From assembly GCA_008501635.1 (NCBI GenBank), contig QQUJ01000018.1, positions 90,001 to 154,000 of the forward strand: 64,000 bases of DNA, in the 5' to 3' direction. A program made the translations under genes and the position numbers. The stretch's first letter is position 1; the number at the start of each line of letters is the position of its first letter. Origin of the DNA: Pseudomonadota bacterium. Lineage in GTDB: Bacteria; Pseudomonadota; Gammaproteobacteria; QQUJ01. Below the pieces are notes generated by a model. That model had not been told where the DNA came from. It did not search any database and worked only from the letters and a program-made list of their open reading frames with translations. Of this stretch, positions 1 through 9,394 are shown piece by piece.

Positions 1-2176
<2,176 letters not shown>

Positions 2177-2277
2177 ATAACACCCAAGCAGTTTGTAGCG
2201 TTGGGTTGGTCGATCGCGACATATCCTGTGCCCAATACAACTTTTCCGATTTCGCAGTAGAGATGCTGCAACAAGCT

Positions 2278-2395
2278 TGCCTGGCGGCCATAGCGAGTGG
2301 GAACCACCCGATCCCATCCCGAACTCGGAAGTGAAACTGCTCAGCGCCGATGGTAGTGTGGGGCCTCCCCATGCGAGAGTAGGTCACTGCCAGGC
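2278..2395 (+). rRNA. rrf: 5S ribosomal RNA
   Basis: About 118 nt. The 5' end TGCCTGGCGGCC pairs with the 3' end GTCACTGCCAGGC, the universal 5S terminal stem. Internal landmarks include CGATCCCATCCCGAACTCGG and the CGCCGATGGTAG segment of loop E / helix IV. It lies about 100 bp after 23S and directly before an intrinsic terminator, so it is the last gene of this rRNA operon. Confidence 0.97.
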
Positions 2396-2404
2396 TCTTA
2401 CACC

Positions 2405-2446
2405 AACCCCAGTGGTTCCCTGAACCGCTGGGGTTTTTTAATTTTT
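2405..2446 (+). terminator. Intrinsic terminator of the rRNA operon
   Basis: An 11-bp G+C-rich stem (CCCCAGTGGTT paired with AACCGCTGGGG, one T-G wobble) encloses a CCCTG loop. It is followed by TTTTTTAATTTTT. This is a textbook Rho-independent terminator immediately downstream of 5S. Confidence 0.93.
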
Positions 2447-2810
2447 GGCACTGCTTAAAGCCTGATAACCGCCAGACAAAGCCGTGTCGCGACTTCGCAC
2501 ACCTTGATACGATTCCCACTACAGGGTGTATGACCCGTGTATAGCGCCGCGCGTTGGTAGAGCGTCGCTGAAATCTCGGAGCAGGTGCTGGACGGAAGTT
2601 CAAGTACCGGATTGATTCGTTCAGCTTGAAGAGGCGCGGCTGACCATCCTGTTCGCCAGTAGGGGCCGGGTTATCGTCCACGCGTACCCGGAGTTCGCGA
2701 TAGAGCTATTCTTGGCAGAGCAGGTTCGCTTTTTGGATCTCCTTCCTTATCCATTTCTCATAAGAGGGGTAAGGAAGTCGGCAAAGAAAGCCTACCGATG
2801 ATTTAAGCCA
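2447..2810. other. Intergenic stretch without a supported gene; one hairpin
   Basis: I see no convincing gene in these 364 bp. An open frame runs leftward from about 2690 (starting VDDNPAP), but it continues through the rRNA terminator and the 5S gene and shows no recognisable domain. An imperfect inverted repeat, CTTCCTTATCC / GGTAAGGAAG, lies at about 2741-2777. It has no T-run on either strand, so it may be an RNA structure rather than a terminator. Confidence 0.4.
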
Positions 2811-3188
2811 TTAGGCAGGCACGGCCTGAGCTTGTCTCAGCAAATCCGAAGCACTACGCCACCAACGGCAGCCCTCACAGGGGCAATCGGTCGGCGTGTG
2901 TCTCTGTAATGACAAACGCGCATGGATATAATCACCGGCAAACTGCAGGGTGGCTAGCAGTTGGCTATCGTCGAGCACAGTCGTGTTGGTATCGTTATCG
3001 TGACGTACAAGCCATTCACATTCGGGGGTTTGGTAGCAGGTTATGCACTCGGCATCTTCGCGATGGAAATTCCCCCCATGTTTACAGGTCGAAACATCGA
3101 TTTCCTTGCGGATAATGGATGTCGGGTACTGCAGGGCATCGAGTATTCGCTTTCTGATGAGTGTCTTGGGCATGTTCCCTGTTTCCAT
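2811..3188 (-). CDS. Cysteine-rich conserved-looking small protein, function unknown
   Basis: This encodes 125 residues starting METGNMPKTL. I do not recognise a named family. Seven cysteines fall in two groups: Cys35, Cys48, Cys51 and Cys57 (C-K-H-G, C-I-T-C and E-C-E-W segments), and Cys102, Cys104 and Cys107 (CPCEGC). This spacing suggests metal binding, most simply zinc, or a disulfide-knotted fold. There is no signal peptide or membrane segment, so it is probably cytoplasmic. The start at 3188 has a plausible purine-rich ribosome site (GAAGG); Met6 at 3173 is an alternative. It stands alone between the rRNA operon and an inverted-repeat element. The regular Cys pattern argues that it is a real gene. 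Confidence 0.6.
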   Translation of the reverse strand: METGNMPKTLIRKRILDALQYPTSIIRKEIDVSTCKHGGNFHREDAECITCYQTPECEWLVRHDNDTNTTVLDDSQLLATLQFAGDYIHARLSLQRHTPTDCPCEGCRWWRSASDLLRQAQAVPA

Positions 3189-3234
3189 TGTTACCTTCGC
3201 GGCGAATGTTGTCAGCGGCTACACTAGTGATTAT

Positions 3235-3394
3235 AGAACCTATCTCGAATTCCTGCGCGTGCTGTGTTGAGCCCCAGAGGTGCGCTGGCGGTGTTGCGGC
3301 TCGCTCATTGGAATGACCCAACCACGCTCGCCGCGCCTGGCGCTCGAGCCACGAGCGCCAGGCACAGCTCACGGGGGAATTTGAGATAGGTTCT
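3235..3394. repeat. 160-bp element with 19-bp terminal inverted repeats (MITE-like)
   Basis: The left end reads AGAACCTATCTCGAATTCC (3235-3253). The right end (3376-3394) is its reverse complement with one mismatch. Inside lies a perfect 12-bp hairpin, GCCTGGCGCTCG / CGAGCGCCAGGC, at 3335-3363. There is no open reading frame for a transposase. I see no target-site duplication at the borders. The structure fits a miniature non-autonomous inverted-repeat element, or a large bidirectional RNA structure between the two flanking genes. Confidence 0.55.
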
Positions 3395-3504
3395 GATGGA
3401 GATGTGGCCTATAGAGCATTCATTGAACACTGCAGCGTGAGTGCGGAATCCAGACGTCTTAGAAAAGCACTGTTGATCCGAGCAGTCGGCAAAGGGGCGG
3501 CGTT

Positions 3505-3885
3505 ATGCGCATCAGGATATCGTGGGCAAGTGGGCAGGTGGTCGCACGCTTGAAGGAATCGGTCGTGACCAGGCGTCTGCTTCACACTTTGCCCTATCGT
3601 TCGCAGGCCCGGCTTTGGGGGGATGAGGTGTATTTCAAACTGCCCTTGTCAATGGAGGATGACACCGAAACAACCGACGTCGTCGAACCCGGCACCGTCT
3701 GCTACTGGACGAGTGGCGGCTCCCTGGCCATTCCCTTCGGACCAACGCCGGCCTCACGCTCTGATGAATGTCGCCTGGTGGAGCCGGTAAGCGTGTTGGG
3801 ACACATCGAAGGAGAGGCGAAAATACTACGGAAAATCCATGCTGGTGATACCGTTCAGGTTTCTAGGGTGGTCGAGCCTTGGTAA
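3505..3885 (+). CDS. Cyclophilin-like fold protein (PF04126-type)
   Basis: This is a 126-residue protein matching the bacterial/archaeal cyclophilin-like family of the TM1367 type by memory of the motif pattern. It starts MRIRISW, has a central WGDEVYFKLPL strand pair, continues with VVEPGTVCYWTSGGSLAIPFGPTP, and ends with a GHIEGEAKIL segment and a charged strand. These are the conserved beta-barrel elements of the family. Peptidyl-prolyl isomerase activity has not been established for it, so the biochemical role is open. It has no signal peptide. An AAAGGGGCGG ribosome site precedes the ATG. It is transcribed toward the hydrolase gene on the other strand with a 16-bp convergent gap. Confidence 0.8.
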   Translation: MRIRISWASGQVVARLKESVVTRRLLHTLPYRSQARLWGDEVYFKLPLSMEDDTETTDVVEPGTVCYWTSGGSLAIPFGPTPASRSDECRLVEPVSVLGHIEGEAKILRKIHAGDTVQVSRVVEPW

Positions 3886-3901
3886 ATGAGGCGCAAGCCA
3901 A

Positions 3902-4747
3902 TCAATTTTTACGCAACCAGGTTTGTATCGCCTGCACCTGATCGCTTGCCATCAATGCCGGCGCATGTCCCACGCCGGCAAACGAAATGGAGCGACAAAG
4001 CGGGTGGGTTGCCACCATGGTCTCGGCTACCGGCGCTGGGAGAACGTCCGAGTTTTCCCCGCGTAATATGAGCGTAGGACAGCGTACGGCGGCCCACACA
4101 GGCCACAGATCGATATCCGAGTGGGTGCTTGCGATGATCGATTTCGCAATCGCCGGATCGTATGCCAATCTGAATAGACCCTTTGCATCCCGCCAATGAC
4201 CATGGATTGCAAGATGCCGCCACTGCCTATCTGTCAGGTCACCAAATGTTGCGTGTATGGTCCTCAGGCGATCCTCCAGGGCATCCAATGTCGCGAATGG
4301 TCCGGTGTCACCAACGTAGCTTGCGATACGCTCCAGTGCTTTGCCGGGAATCAGTGCGCCCACATCATTCAGAACGAGATGTTCGATCGGTGAATTTGGT
4401 TGTGCAGCCAGCATCATGCCGATCAGACCTCCCATCGATGTACCGATCCAATCCACCGACTCGCAGTCCAGGTGTGCTAAAAGCGCGGCACAAGTCTGCA
4501 GATAGACCGGGTATTGATAGTCTGCTGGATCTGACAAGGGTTCGCTCATGCCCCGGCCTGGCATGTCCGGGCAAATGACCCAACATTCGTTTGCCAGTAC
4601 GCTGGCCAGAGTATCGAAGTCGCGTCCATTTCGGGTTAATCCATGAAGGCAGATCACTGTTCGCGATGCCTCTCTAGTTCCCCATGATGTGTAAGCCACG
4701 CGGTGGAATCCATGCGGGCTCAGGGCAAGGAAACTCTGCTCTTTCAT
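3902..4747 (-). CDS. Alpha/beta-fold hydrolase
   Basis: This 281-residue protein has the classical alpha/beta hydrolase layout. The oxyanion-hole segment is LHGLTRNGRDF (about 34-44). The nucleophile elbow GTSMGG carries the catalytic Ser104. An acidic residue follows strand 7 in RGENSDVLPA, and the catalytic His lies in GVGHAPAL near the C-terminus. It has no signal peptide, so it is cytoplasmic. The substrate is unknown; it resembles general esterase/lactonase-type hydrolases. Its start overlaps the stop of the upstream yjbQ-like gene by four bases (ATGA), so the two are almost certainly co-transcribed and translationally coupled. Confidence 0.85.
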   Translation of the reverse strand: MKEQSFLALSPHGFHRVAYTSWGTREASRTVICLHGLTRNGRDFDTLASVLANECWVICPDMPGRGMSEPLSDPADYQYPVYLQTCAALLAHLDCESVDWIGTSMGGLIGMMLAAQPNSPIEHLVLNDVGALIPGKALERIASYVGDTGPFATLDALEDRLRTIHATFGDLTDRQWRHLAIHGHWRDAKGLFRLAYDPAIAKSIIASTHSDIDLWPVWAAVRCPTLILRGENSDVLPAPVAETMVATHPLCRSISFAGVGHAPALMASDQVQAIQTWLRKN

Positions 4748-5166
4748 TTCTCCTCGGCCCTGCTGATTGAAGTGGCGAGGATCCGGCGCGTTCTCGGACC
4801 ATCGAACTCAGCAAGGAATATCCCCTGCCAGGTGCCAAGTTGCAGTCTCGTATGTTCTACAGGGATGGTAAGCGTGCAACCGGTCAGGATGCTTCGCAAA
4901 TGCGCCGCGGTGTTTCCTTCAGCATGGCGGTCCTCACTGTCGTGCCAAGGTATGAGTGTTTCGAGCCGACGCAGGATATCGAGACAGACATCAGGGTCGG
5001 CGTTTTCGTTTATCATCAGACCGCAGGTTGTATGCTGAACTATAAGATGAACGACTCCATCAACCAGACCCAATTGCTCGACCGCCCGTTGGATCTGGCG
5101 CGTGACGGGTACCAGGGCTTGGTGTTGGGGTGTGGGTATTTCAATCGACAAGGATGGGTGAGGCAT
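4744..5166 (-). CDS. yjbQ: YjbQ/UPF0047 family protein
   Basis: The protein is 140 residues with the start placed at MPHPSLSIEIPTPQ. The open frame continues 34 codons further upstream, but that part is not family-like. Family hallmarks are VHLIVQHTTCGLMINENADPDV (about 36-58), a W-H-D-S-E-D-R-H-A-E-G-N-T-A-A-H-L segment, and the closing GTWQGIFLAEFDGPR. These supply the conserved His/Asp/Glu cluster of the trimeric YjbQ fold. Some members have thiamine-phosphate synthase-like side activity; the physiological role is not settled. The stop overlaps the downstream hydrolase start. Its start codon also overlaps the divergently oriented start at 5165 (the two ATGs share CATG), leaving no leader space between the two genes if both starts are right. 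Confidence 0.88.
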   Translation of the reverse strand: MPHPSLSIEIPTPQHQALVPVTRQIQRAVEQLGLVDGVVHLIVQHTTCGLMINENADPDVCLDILRRLETLIPWHDSEDRHAEGNTAAHLRSILTGCTLTIPVEHTRLQLGTWQGIFLAEFDGPRTRRILATSISRAEEK

Positions 5167-5626
5167 GGTGAAGAAAACTCGATTTGAGATCCGTAATTCG
5201 TGCAGTTTGGCTTGTTGGGCGCTGTCGCGCAATGTTGCGCGTGCCATGGTGGTGCTGCTTCTCAGCACCGCAGGGGTTGGTGCCCACGCGGGAAAACCCG
5301 TGGTCGAGTATGTGGAGATGGAGAAAGGGGCTGGCGGCTGGACCGTCAGTGTAACAGTGCGTCATGCAGATACCGGGTGGGATCACTACGCGGATGCGTG
5401 GCGAATAGTGGGCCCCGATAACAAGGTGATCGGTACCCGCACCCTTTATCACCCTCACGAAACGGAACAACCTTTCACGCGCAGCTTATCCGGTGTGGTG
5501 ATACCACCCGCTGTCACGATGATTGAGATTCAGGCGCATGACAAAGTACATGGCTGGGGATCGGGAGTGCGGGTCGATCTCGCGCAGGAGGAGGGTGCTG
5601 AGTTTCGTATCAGGCGCAGCAATTAA
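5165..5626 (+). CDS. Exported protein of unknown function
   Basis: This encodes 153 residues from the first ATG. A hydrophobic stretch MVVLLLSTAGVGAHAG (about residues 28-43) looks like a Sec signal-peptide core, with cleavage near AHA-G. The true start may therefore be Met28 at 5246, giving a conventional signal. The mature part is about 110 residues. It is mostly beta-strand in character (WTVSVTVRHADTGWDHYADAW, TRTLYHPHETEQPFTR) with no cysteines, and looks like a small immunoglobulin-like periplasmic domain. I do not recognise a named family. It converges on and overlaps the amidotransferase gene by 17 bp at its 3' end. Confidence 0.65.
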   Translation: MVKKTRFEIRNSCSLACWALSRNVARAMVVLLLSTAGVGAHAGKPVVEYVEMEKGAGGWTVSVTVRHADTGWDHYADAWRIVGPDNKVIGTRTLYHPHETEQPFTRSLSGVVIPPAVTMIEIQAHDKVHGWGSGVRVDLAQEEGAEFRIRRSN

Positions 5627-6320
5627 CCCCTTGCAGCCAGCGCTGATAGAGTACGCGCGCGATTTGTTGCAGAGATTGGGTGCGCTGTTCGACATCCCGC
5701 ACGAGTTCCTGAGCGCTCTGGATGCTGGCGGAAGGTTGTTTGAGTTCATCACGATAGAGGTCGGCCCATTCGACTACCATGGCTGCCGTCATTTCGATGT
5801 GGCATTGCAATGCCAGGGTGTTGCCTGTAACGAAGCCTTGGTGGGGACAGAAATCACTCTCCAGAATTGGCGTTGATCCGGCTGGAATAGAGAAGGTTTC
5901 GCCGTGCCAATGAAATGCGACAAACTCCTGAGGCAGATCCCGCAACCAATCGCCAGCGACCTCTTCGGCATTGCCACGCACCGGCAACCAGCCAATCTCT
6001 GTCACCGGATTGGCGCTAACCCGCCCACCCAGCGCTTTACTGATCAATTGACCACCGAGACAATGCCCGAGTACTGGGATATCCTCGGCAACAGCAAGGC
6101 GAATCAGGCGGCACTCCTGATCGATCCACGGCAATGGATCGTTCACACTCATGGGGCCGCCCATGAACACCAGGCCTGATACATCGGCAATGGACGGGGG
6201 GATGGGGTGATTCTTGTCGATCGCGATGATTTCGTAGGGAACAGCGAGTTCATCAAGGACATCGGCGAGAAATCCCGGGCCCTCACATTCGATATGACGA
6301 AAGATTCGAACGGGTTTCAT
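5610..6320 (-). CDS. Class I glutamine amidotransferase-like protein
   Basis: This is a 236-residue stand-alone GATase domain. The nucleophile elbow GHCLGGQ gives Cys87; LQCHIEM supplies His174 and Glu176, completing the Cys-His-Glu triad. The early MGGPMSVND segment is typical of the GMP-synthase-like single-domain family (COG0518). There is no synthetase domain, so it is not GuaA. Related proteins act as gamma-glutamyl hydrolases or as amidotransferases of unknown partner. It is cytoplasmic. Its 3' end overlaps the opposing exported-protein gene by 17 bp; no partner subunit is adjacent. Confidence 0.88.
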   Translation of the reverse strand: MKPVRIFRHIECEGPGFLADVLDELAVPYEIIAIDKNHPIPPSIADVSGLVFMGGPMSVNDPLPWIDQECRLIRLAVAEDIPVLGHCLGGQLISKALGGRVSANPVTEIGWLPVRGNAEEVAGDWLRDLPQEFVAFHWHGETFSIPAGSTPILESDFCPHQGFVTGNTLALQCHIEMTAAMVVEWADLYRDELKQPSASIQSAQELVRDVEQRTQSLQQIARVLYQRWLQGVNCCA

Positions 6321-6346
6321 AACGACTCCGCTGCAGGTGGGGCATA

Positions 6347-7012
6347 GTGGATATCATGAACCTAAGCTATTGGAAAGCTCCGCTTTTAGCTATGCTGCTT
6401 GGCGCCAGCGCGCATGGATGGGCTGTTGAGCGGATTCATGTCGTAGGTCTGTTCAAGGACAAGGTTGTGGTGCGCATCGATGGACAGCAGCGGCTCTTGA
6501 GGGTGGGTCAGGCAAGCCCTGAAGGTGTCAAGCTGATTAGTTCCGACAGCCGGACCGCCGTTCTCGAGATTGACGGCAAGGCGGTTGAATTCACTTTGGA
6601 TCGGGGGATTGGCGGCAGCTACCAGCGTCCCGACGATGGCCCGCAAGTGCGTATCTATCGTAATCCTCGCGGCATGTTTACGACCGTGGGAACAATCAAC
6701 GGGACACCTGTTAACTTTCTCGTCGACACGGGGGCGACCCAGGTTGCGATGAATGCCACTATGGCACGCCGACTCGGGGTGGATTTTCGGGTTGATGGCG
6801 ACCCGGCGGCGGTCAGCACTGCCTCGGGATACGCCCGTGGATATCGCGTGAAATTGAACAGCGTCAAGGTCGGATCTATTGAACTGCTCAACGTCGATGC
6901 CATGGTGCTCGATATCGATCATCCTATGGATGTACTGTTGGGAATGTCCTTCCTCGGCCGCCTGGAGATGATCAATTCCAGCGAGACGTTGGTGTTGAAA
7001 AAGAAATTCTGA
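6347..7012 (+). CDS. Retropepsin-like aspartic protease, TIGR02281-type, exported
   Basis: The protein is 221 residues from a GTG start preceded at good spacing by AGGTGGGG; the ATG three codons later (6356) is the alternative. The N-terminus APLLAMLLGASAHGWA is a signal peptide. Residues about 28-90 form a small N-terminal beta-domain. The protease domain carries the single active-site motif FLVDTGATQ with Asp127, and the psi-loop-like LLGMSFLGRLEM near residue 197. A single D-T-G per chain implies a homodimer, as in retroviral proteases. The location is periplasmic, possibly membrane-anchored if the signal is not cleaved. Its substrate is unknown. It ends 9 bp from the convergent folE2. Confidence 0.88.
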   Translation: MDIMNLSYWKAPLLAMLLGASAHGWAVERIHVVGLFKDKVVVRIDGQQRLLRVGQASPEGVKLISSDSRTAVLEIDGKAVEFTLDRGIGGSYQRPDDGPQVRIYRNPRGMFTTVGTINGTPVNFLVDTGATQVAMNATMARRLGVDFRVDGDPAAVSTASGYARGYRVKLNSVKVGSIELLNVDAMVLDIDHPMDVLLGMSFLGRLEMINSSETLVLKKKF

Positions 7013-7021
7013 GGTATCAAC

Positions 7022-7861
7022 TCAGGGAGCGGTGGCCATCAGATGGGGTTGGCGCTCTTTGTCGAAGTCGATCATGGCATAGGCTGAGTGATTGTGGATT
7101 GATTCGAAGTTCTCCGACTCCACGATGTAGGCCGAAACCCGGTCATCCTGATTCAACTGAGCCGCTACATCGCGCACGATGTCTTCGACAAATTTCGGAT
7201 TATCGTAGGCTTTTTCGGTCACGAATTTCTCATCAGGCCGTTTCAGAAGGCCATAGAGTTCGCACGAGGCCTCTTTCTCGACCATTTCGATCAATTCCTC
7301 GATCCATATGAAACCGCGGGTTTTGACCTGAACTGTGACGTGCGAGCGTTGATTGTGGGCGCCGCGATCGGAGATCTTTTTGGAACAGGGACAAAGGCTG
7401 GTGGCTGGGACTATGACCTTGATGGTGGTGACGATCTCGCCGTGACAGATCTCCCCGATCAGCGTGACGTCGTAGTCCATCAGGCTTTGCACTTTGGATA
7501 CGGGCGCCTTCTTGTTGATGAAATAGGGAAACTGCATCTCTATGTGACCCGCTTCGGCGGCCAGCACATCGACCATCTCAGAGAGCATCTCCTTGAAAGA
7601 CTCGACAGAGATCTCCTTTTCGCGGCGATTGAGAATCTCGACGAACCGCGACATATGCGTACCCTTGAAGTTGTGCGGTAGATTGACGTACATATTGAAG
7701 TTGGCGATGGTGTGCTGCTCGCCATCGCTGCGATCCTTCACTCGCACGGGGTGACGTATATCCTTGATACCGACCTTGTTGATCGGGATGCGTCGGGTAT
7801 CGCGGCTGCCTTGTACGTCAGCAATCGGTTGCTTGGATAGTTTCTCTGTCGCTGGGGTCAT
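7022..7861 (-). CDS. folE2: GTP cyclohydrolase FolE2 (type IB)
   Basis: The protein is 279 residues starting [11 protein letters not shown], chosen because AAGGA lies upstream at correct spacing and the long upstream extension of the frame is low-complexity shadow. FolE2 converts GTP to 7,8-dihydroneopterin triphosphate, the first step of folate and queuosine precursor synthesis. Visible family marks are [11 protein letters not shown] (about 67-77), [11 protein letters not shown] with Cys157 and Cys159, GAHNQRSH, and the C-terminal [14 protein letters not shown]. Unlike FolE (type IA), this family can use metals other than zinc and is often the zinc-starvation isoform. It lies 163 bp downstream of ispA on the same strand, so co-transcription is possible but not certain. 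Confidence 0.95.
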   Translation of the reverse strand: MTPATEKLSKQPIADVQGSRDTRRIPINKVGIKDIRHPVRVKDRSDGEQHTIANFNMYVNLPHNFKGTHMSRFVEILNRREKEISVESFKEMLSEMVDVLAAEAGHIEMQFPYFINKKAPVSKVQSLMDYDVTLIGEICHGEIVTTIKVIVPATSLCPCSKKISDRGAHNQRSHVTVQVKTRGFIWIEELIEMVEKEASCELYGLLKRPDEKFVTEKAYDNPKFVEDIVRDVAAQLNQDDRVSAYIVESENFESIHNHSAYAMIDFDKERQPHLMATAP

Positions 7862-8024
7862 ACCGTCACAGTTCCTTGATGCATTGAGATCACCGGTAAA
7901 CGGTGGTTTGGATCGGGCAAGCAGGAAATAGTTTAGCGAATAACTCGGAAATCGGTGAGAAAAGCGATTATAGCCCGTTGCCGACCCGGGTCGCCATTCC
8001 CGAATGGTGATAAGCGGCCAATTC

Positions 8025-8933
8025 CTAGCGGCTGCGGGCGCCGATATACTGCGAGATCCAGCGCAGGGGGTCGGCCCTCTCGTCCAGACCGGCAATGCTC
8101 TCCAGGGCCCGTTCGTGGAGCTCGCCGAGTCTGCGTTTCGATTCGGAAAGGCCCAGCAGGGCGGGGTAGGTGGGTTTGTTGAGCGCTCTATCCGCACCCT
8201 GGATCTTACCCATTACCGCCGTTTCACCCTCCTCATCGAGGATATCGTCGCGAATCTGGAACGCCAGTCCGATGCATTTCGCGAAATGTTCCAGGCCCTG
8301 CAATGCATCTTTGGTAGGCTCCGGCGCACTCAACGCGCCGAGCCGGACCGAGGCGCGAATCAGGGCCCCGGTCTTGTGGATGTGCATGTCCTCCAGTTCA
8401 GCGATATCCAGCTGTTGCCCGATCGAATAAAGATCTATCGCCTGACCGCCCGCCATGCCTCGCGAGCCCGAGGCGAGGGCCAGCGTCTCAATCATCTCCA
8501 CCTGGCGGAGGGGATCGATCGCACCACCCGTCCGGTGGGCAAGGGTATAGAACGCCAGGGTTTGCAGGGCGTCACCGACCAGCATTGCGGTCGCTTCATC
8601 GTAGGCGATGTGGCAGGTGGGGCGGCCGCGACGCAACTCATCGTTGTCCATGCAGGGCAGATCGTCGTGAACCAGGGAGTAGGCATGGATCAGCTCGACC
8701 GCGCAGGCCGGGGCATCGAGATCAACGAGTTCGGCCCCGAGTGCGGTACCGGCTGCGTAGACCAGAAAGGGGCGCACCCGTTTCCCCCCGCCCAGCGCGG
8801 CATAGCGCATCGCCTCGTGGAGGCGCGTCGGGTGCGTGTCTGCTGGTGGCAACCACTCCCCCAGGACGCGCTCCACGCGGGCCTGGAAGAGATGGAGAAG
8901 TTTGCGGAAATCGTCGCTGTCAGTCTTCTTCAC
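8025..8933 (-). CDS. ispA: Polyprenyl (farnesyl) diphosphate synthase
   Basis: The protein is 302 residues from a GTG start overlapping the xseB stop by 14 bp. It condenses isopentenyl diphosphate with dimethylallyl and geranyl diphosphate to form C15 farnesyl diphosphate. The first aspartate-rich motif is DDLPCMDND (Asp90-Asp91...), and the second is DDILD (about 229-233). [12 protein letters not shown] (about 48-59) is the IPP-binding segment. The length and motif spacing are those of short-chain bacterial IspA. In many gammaproteobacteria the order is xseB-ispA-dxs; here the next gene is folE2 and dxs is absent from the window. Confidence 0.95.
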   Translation of the reverse strand: MKKTDSDDFRKLLHLFQARVERVLGEWLPPADTHPTRLHEAMRYAALGGGKRVRPFLVYAAGTALGAELVDLDAPACAVELIHAYSLVHDDLPCMDNDELRRGRPTCHIAYDEATAMLVGDALQTLAFYTLAHRTGGAIDPLRQVEMIETLALASGSRGMAGGQAIDLYSIGQQLDIAELEDMHIHKTGALIRASVRLGALSAPEPTKDALQGLEHFAKCIGLAFQIRDDILDEEGETAVMGKIQGADRALNKPTYPALLGLSESKRRLGELHERALESIAGLDERADPLRWISQYIGARSR

Positions 8934-9156
8934 GGTCAAAGGGTTCCAGTCGGGCAGTGCCGTTCTTCTCGACCAGCTGTTGTACTTTCTGTTCGGCGTT
9001 CCGCAGGGCCTGCTGGCAGGTGCGGGTAAGATAGATACCCCGTTCGAAGGACTTGAGTGACTCCTCGAGGCTGATTTCGCCTTGCTCCATTTGCTCGATA
9101 ATATGCTCGAGTTCCTCAAGCGCCTTCTCAAAGCTGGGCGGCGTTTTCTTGGCCAC
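8920..9156 (-). CDS. xseB: Exodeoxyribonuclease VII small subunit
   Basis: This 78-residue protein has the typical XseB pattern: FEKALEELEHIIEQMEQGEISLEESLKSFERGIYLTRTCQQAL, a helical pair, followed by a basic/acidic tail. It binds XseA to form the single-strand-specific exonuclease VII. Its length equals the usual 75-85 residues. It is the first gene of the leftward xseB-ispA(-folE2) run and is divergent from the rubrerythrin gene across about 240 bp. Confidence 0.95.
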   Translation of the reverse strand: MAKKTPPSFEKALEELEHIIEQMEQGEISLEESLKSFERGIYLTRTCQQALRNAEQKVQQLVEKNGTARLEPFDREED

Positions 9157-9283
9157 GACTTGAACCTCTGCGCAAAGGGGCCTAAACGTTACATTAGAGG
9201 CTGCGACACGGTCAAACGAGAGGCGAGATCGGCGATCTACAACCGGCCGGTGCGGTTTGCGGCACCGAAATTCGCCCGGGTCC

Positions 9284-9310
9284 TTGACACCCGGTGGGAG
9301 CTGCTATAAT
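9284..9310 (+). promoter_or_regulatory. Sigma-70-type promoter for the rubrerythrin cluster
   Basis: A perfect -35 hexamer TTGACA (9284-9289) and a perfect -10 hexamer TATAAT (9305-9310) are separated by 15 bp, slightly shorter than the optimal 17. Short spacing with perfect hexamers is often seen in regulated promoters. It is followed within 14 bp by a palindrome (9324-9340) and lies 84 bp upstream of the rubrerythrin ATG. Confidence 0.75.
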
Positions 9311-9323
9311 TCACTCGTAGCTT

Positions 9324-9340
9324 TTTAGACTCAATCTAAA
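9324..9340. promoter_or_regulatory. Candidate Fur-superfamily (PerR/Irr-like) operator
   Basis: The palindrome TTTAGACTCAATCTAAA overlaps the expected transcription start region of the rubrerythrin promoter. It has the 7-1-7 architecture of Fur-family operators (TTAGACT-C-AATCTAA, one mismatched pair) and resembles the TTTAGAA-N3-TTCTAAA boxes known for Irr. A position just downstream of the -10 would suit a repressor. The assignment is inferred from the pattern and from the peroxide/iron function of the genes downstream. Confidence 0.45.
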
Positions 9341-9394
9341 TCGATGCTGTGCGCGTACTGCGCTGGCATCGTCTTACCCGCAGGAGGCATCACC

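Noticed and set aside
3395-3504. Short open frame ahead of the cyclophilin-like gene
   Set aside because: It has no start with a ribosome site and resembles no known family; treated as intergenic.
8004-9029. 341-aa reading frame on the + strand
   Set aside because: It is antisense to ispA and xseB, which have full catalytic motifs; the sequence is low-complexity and family-less.
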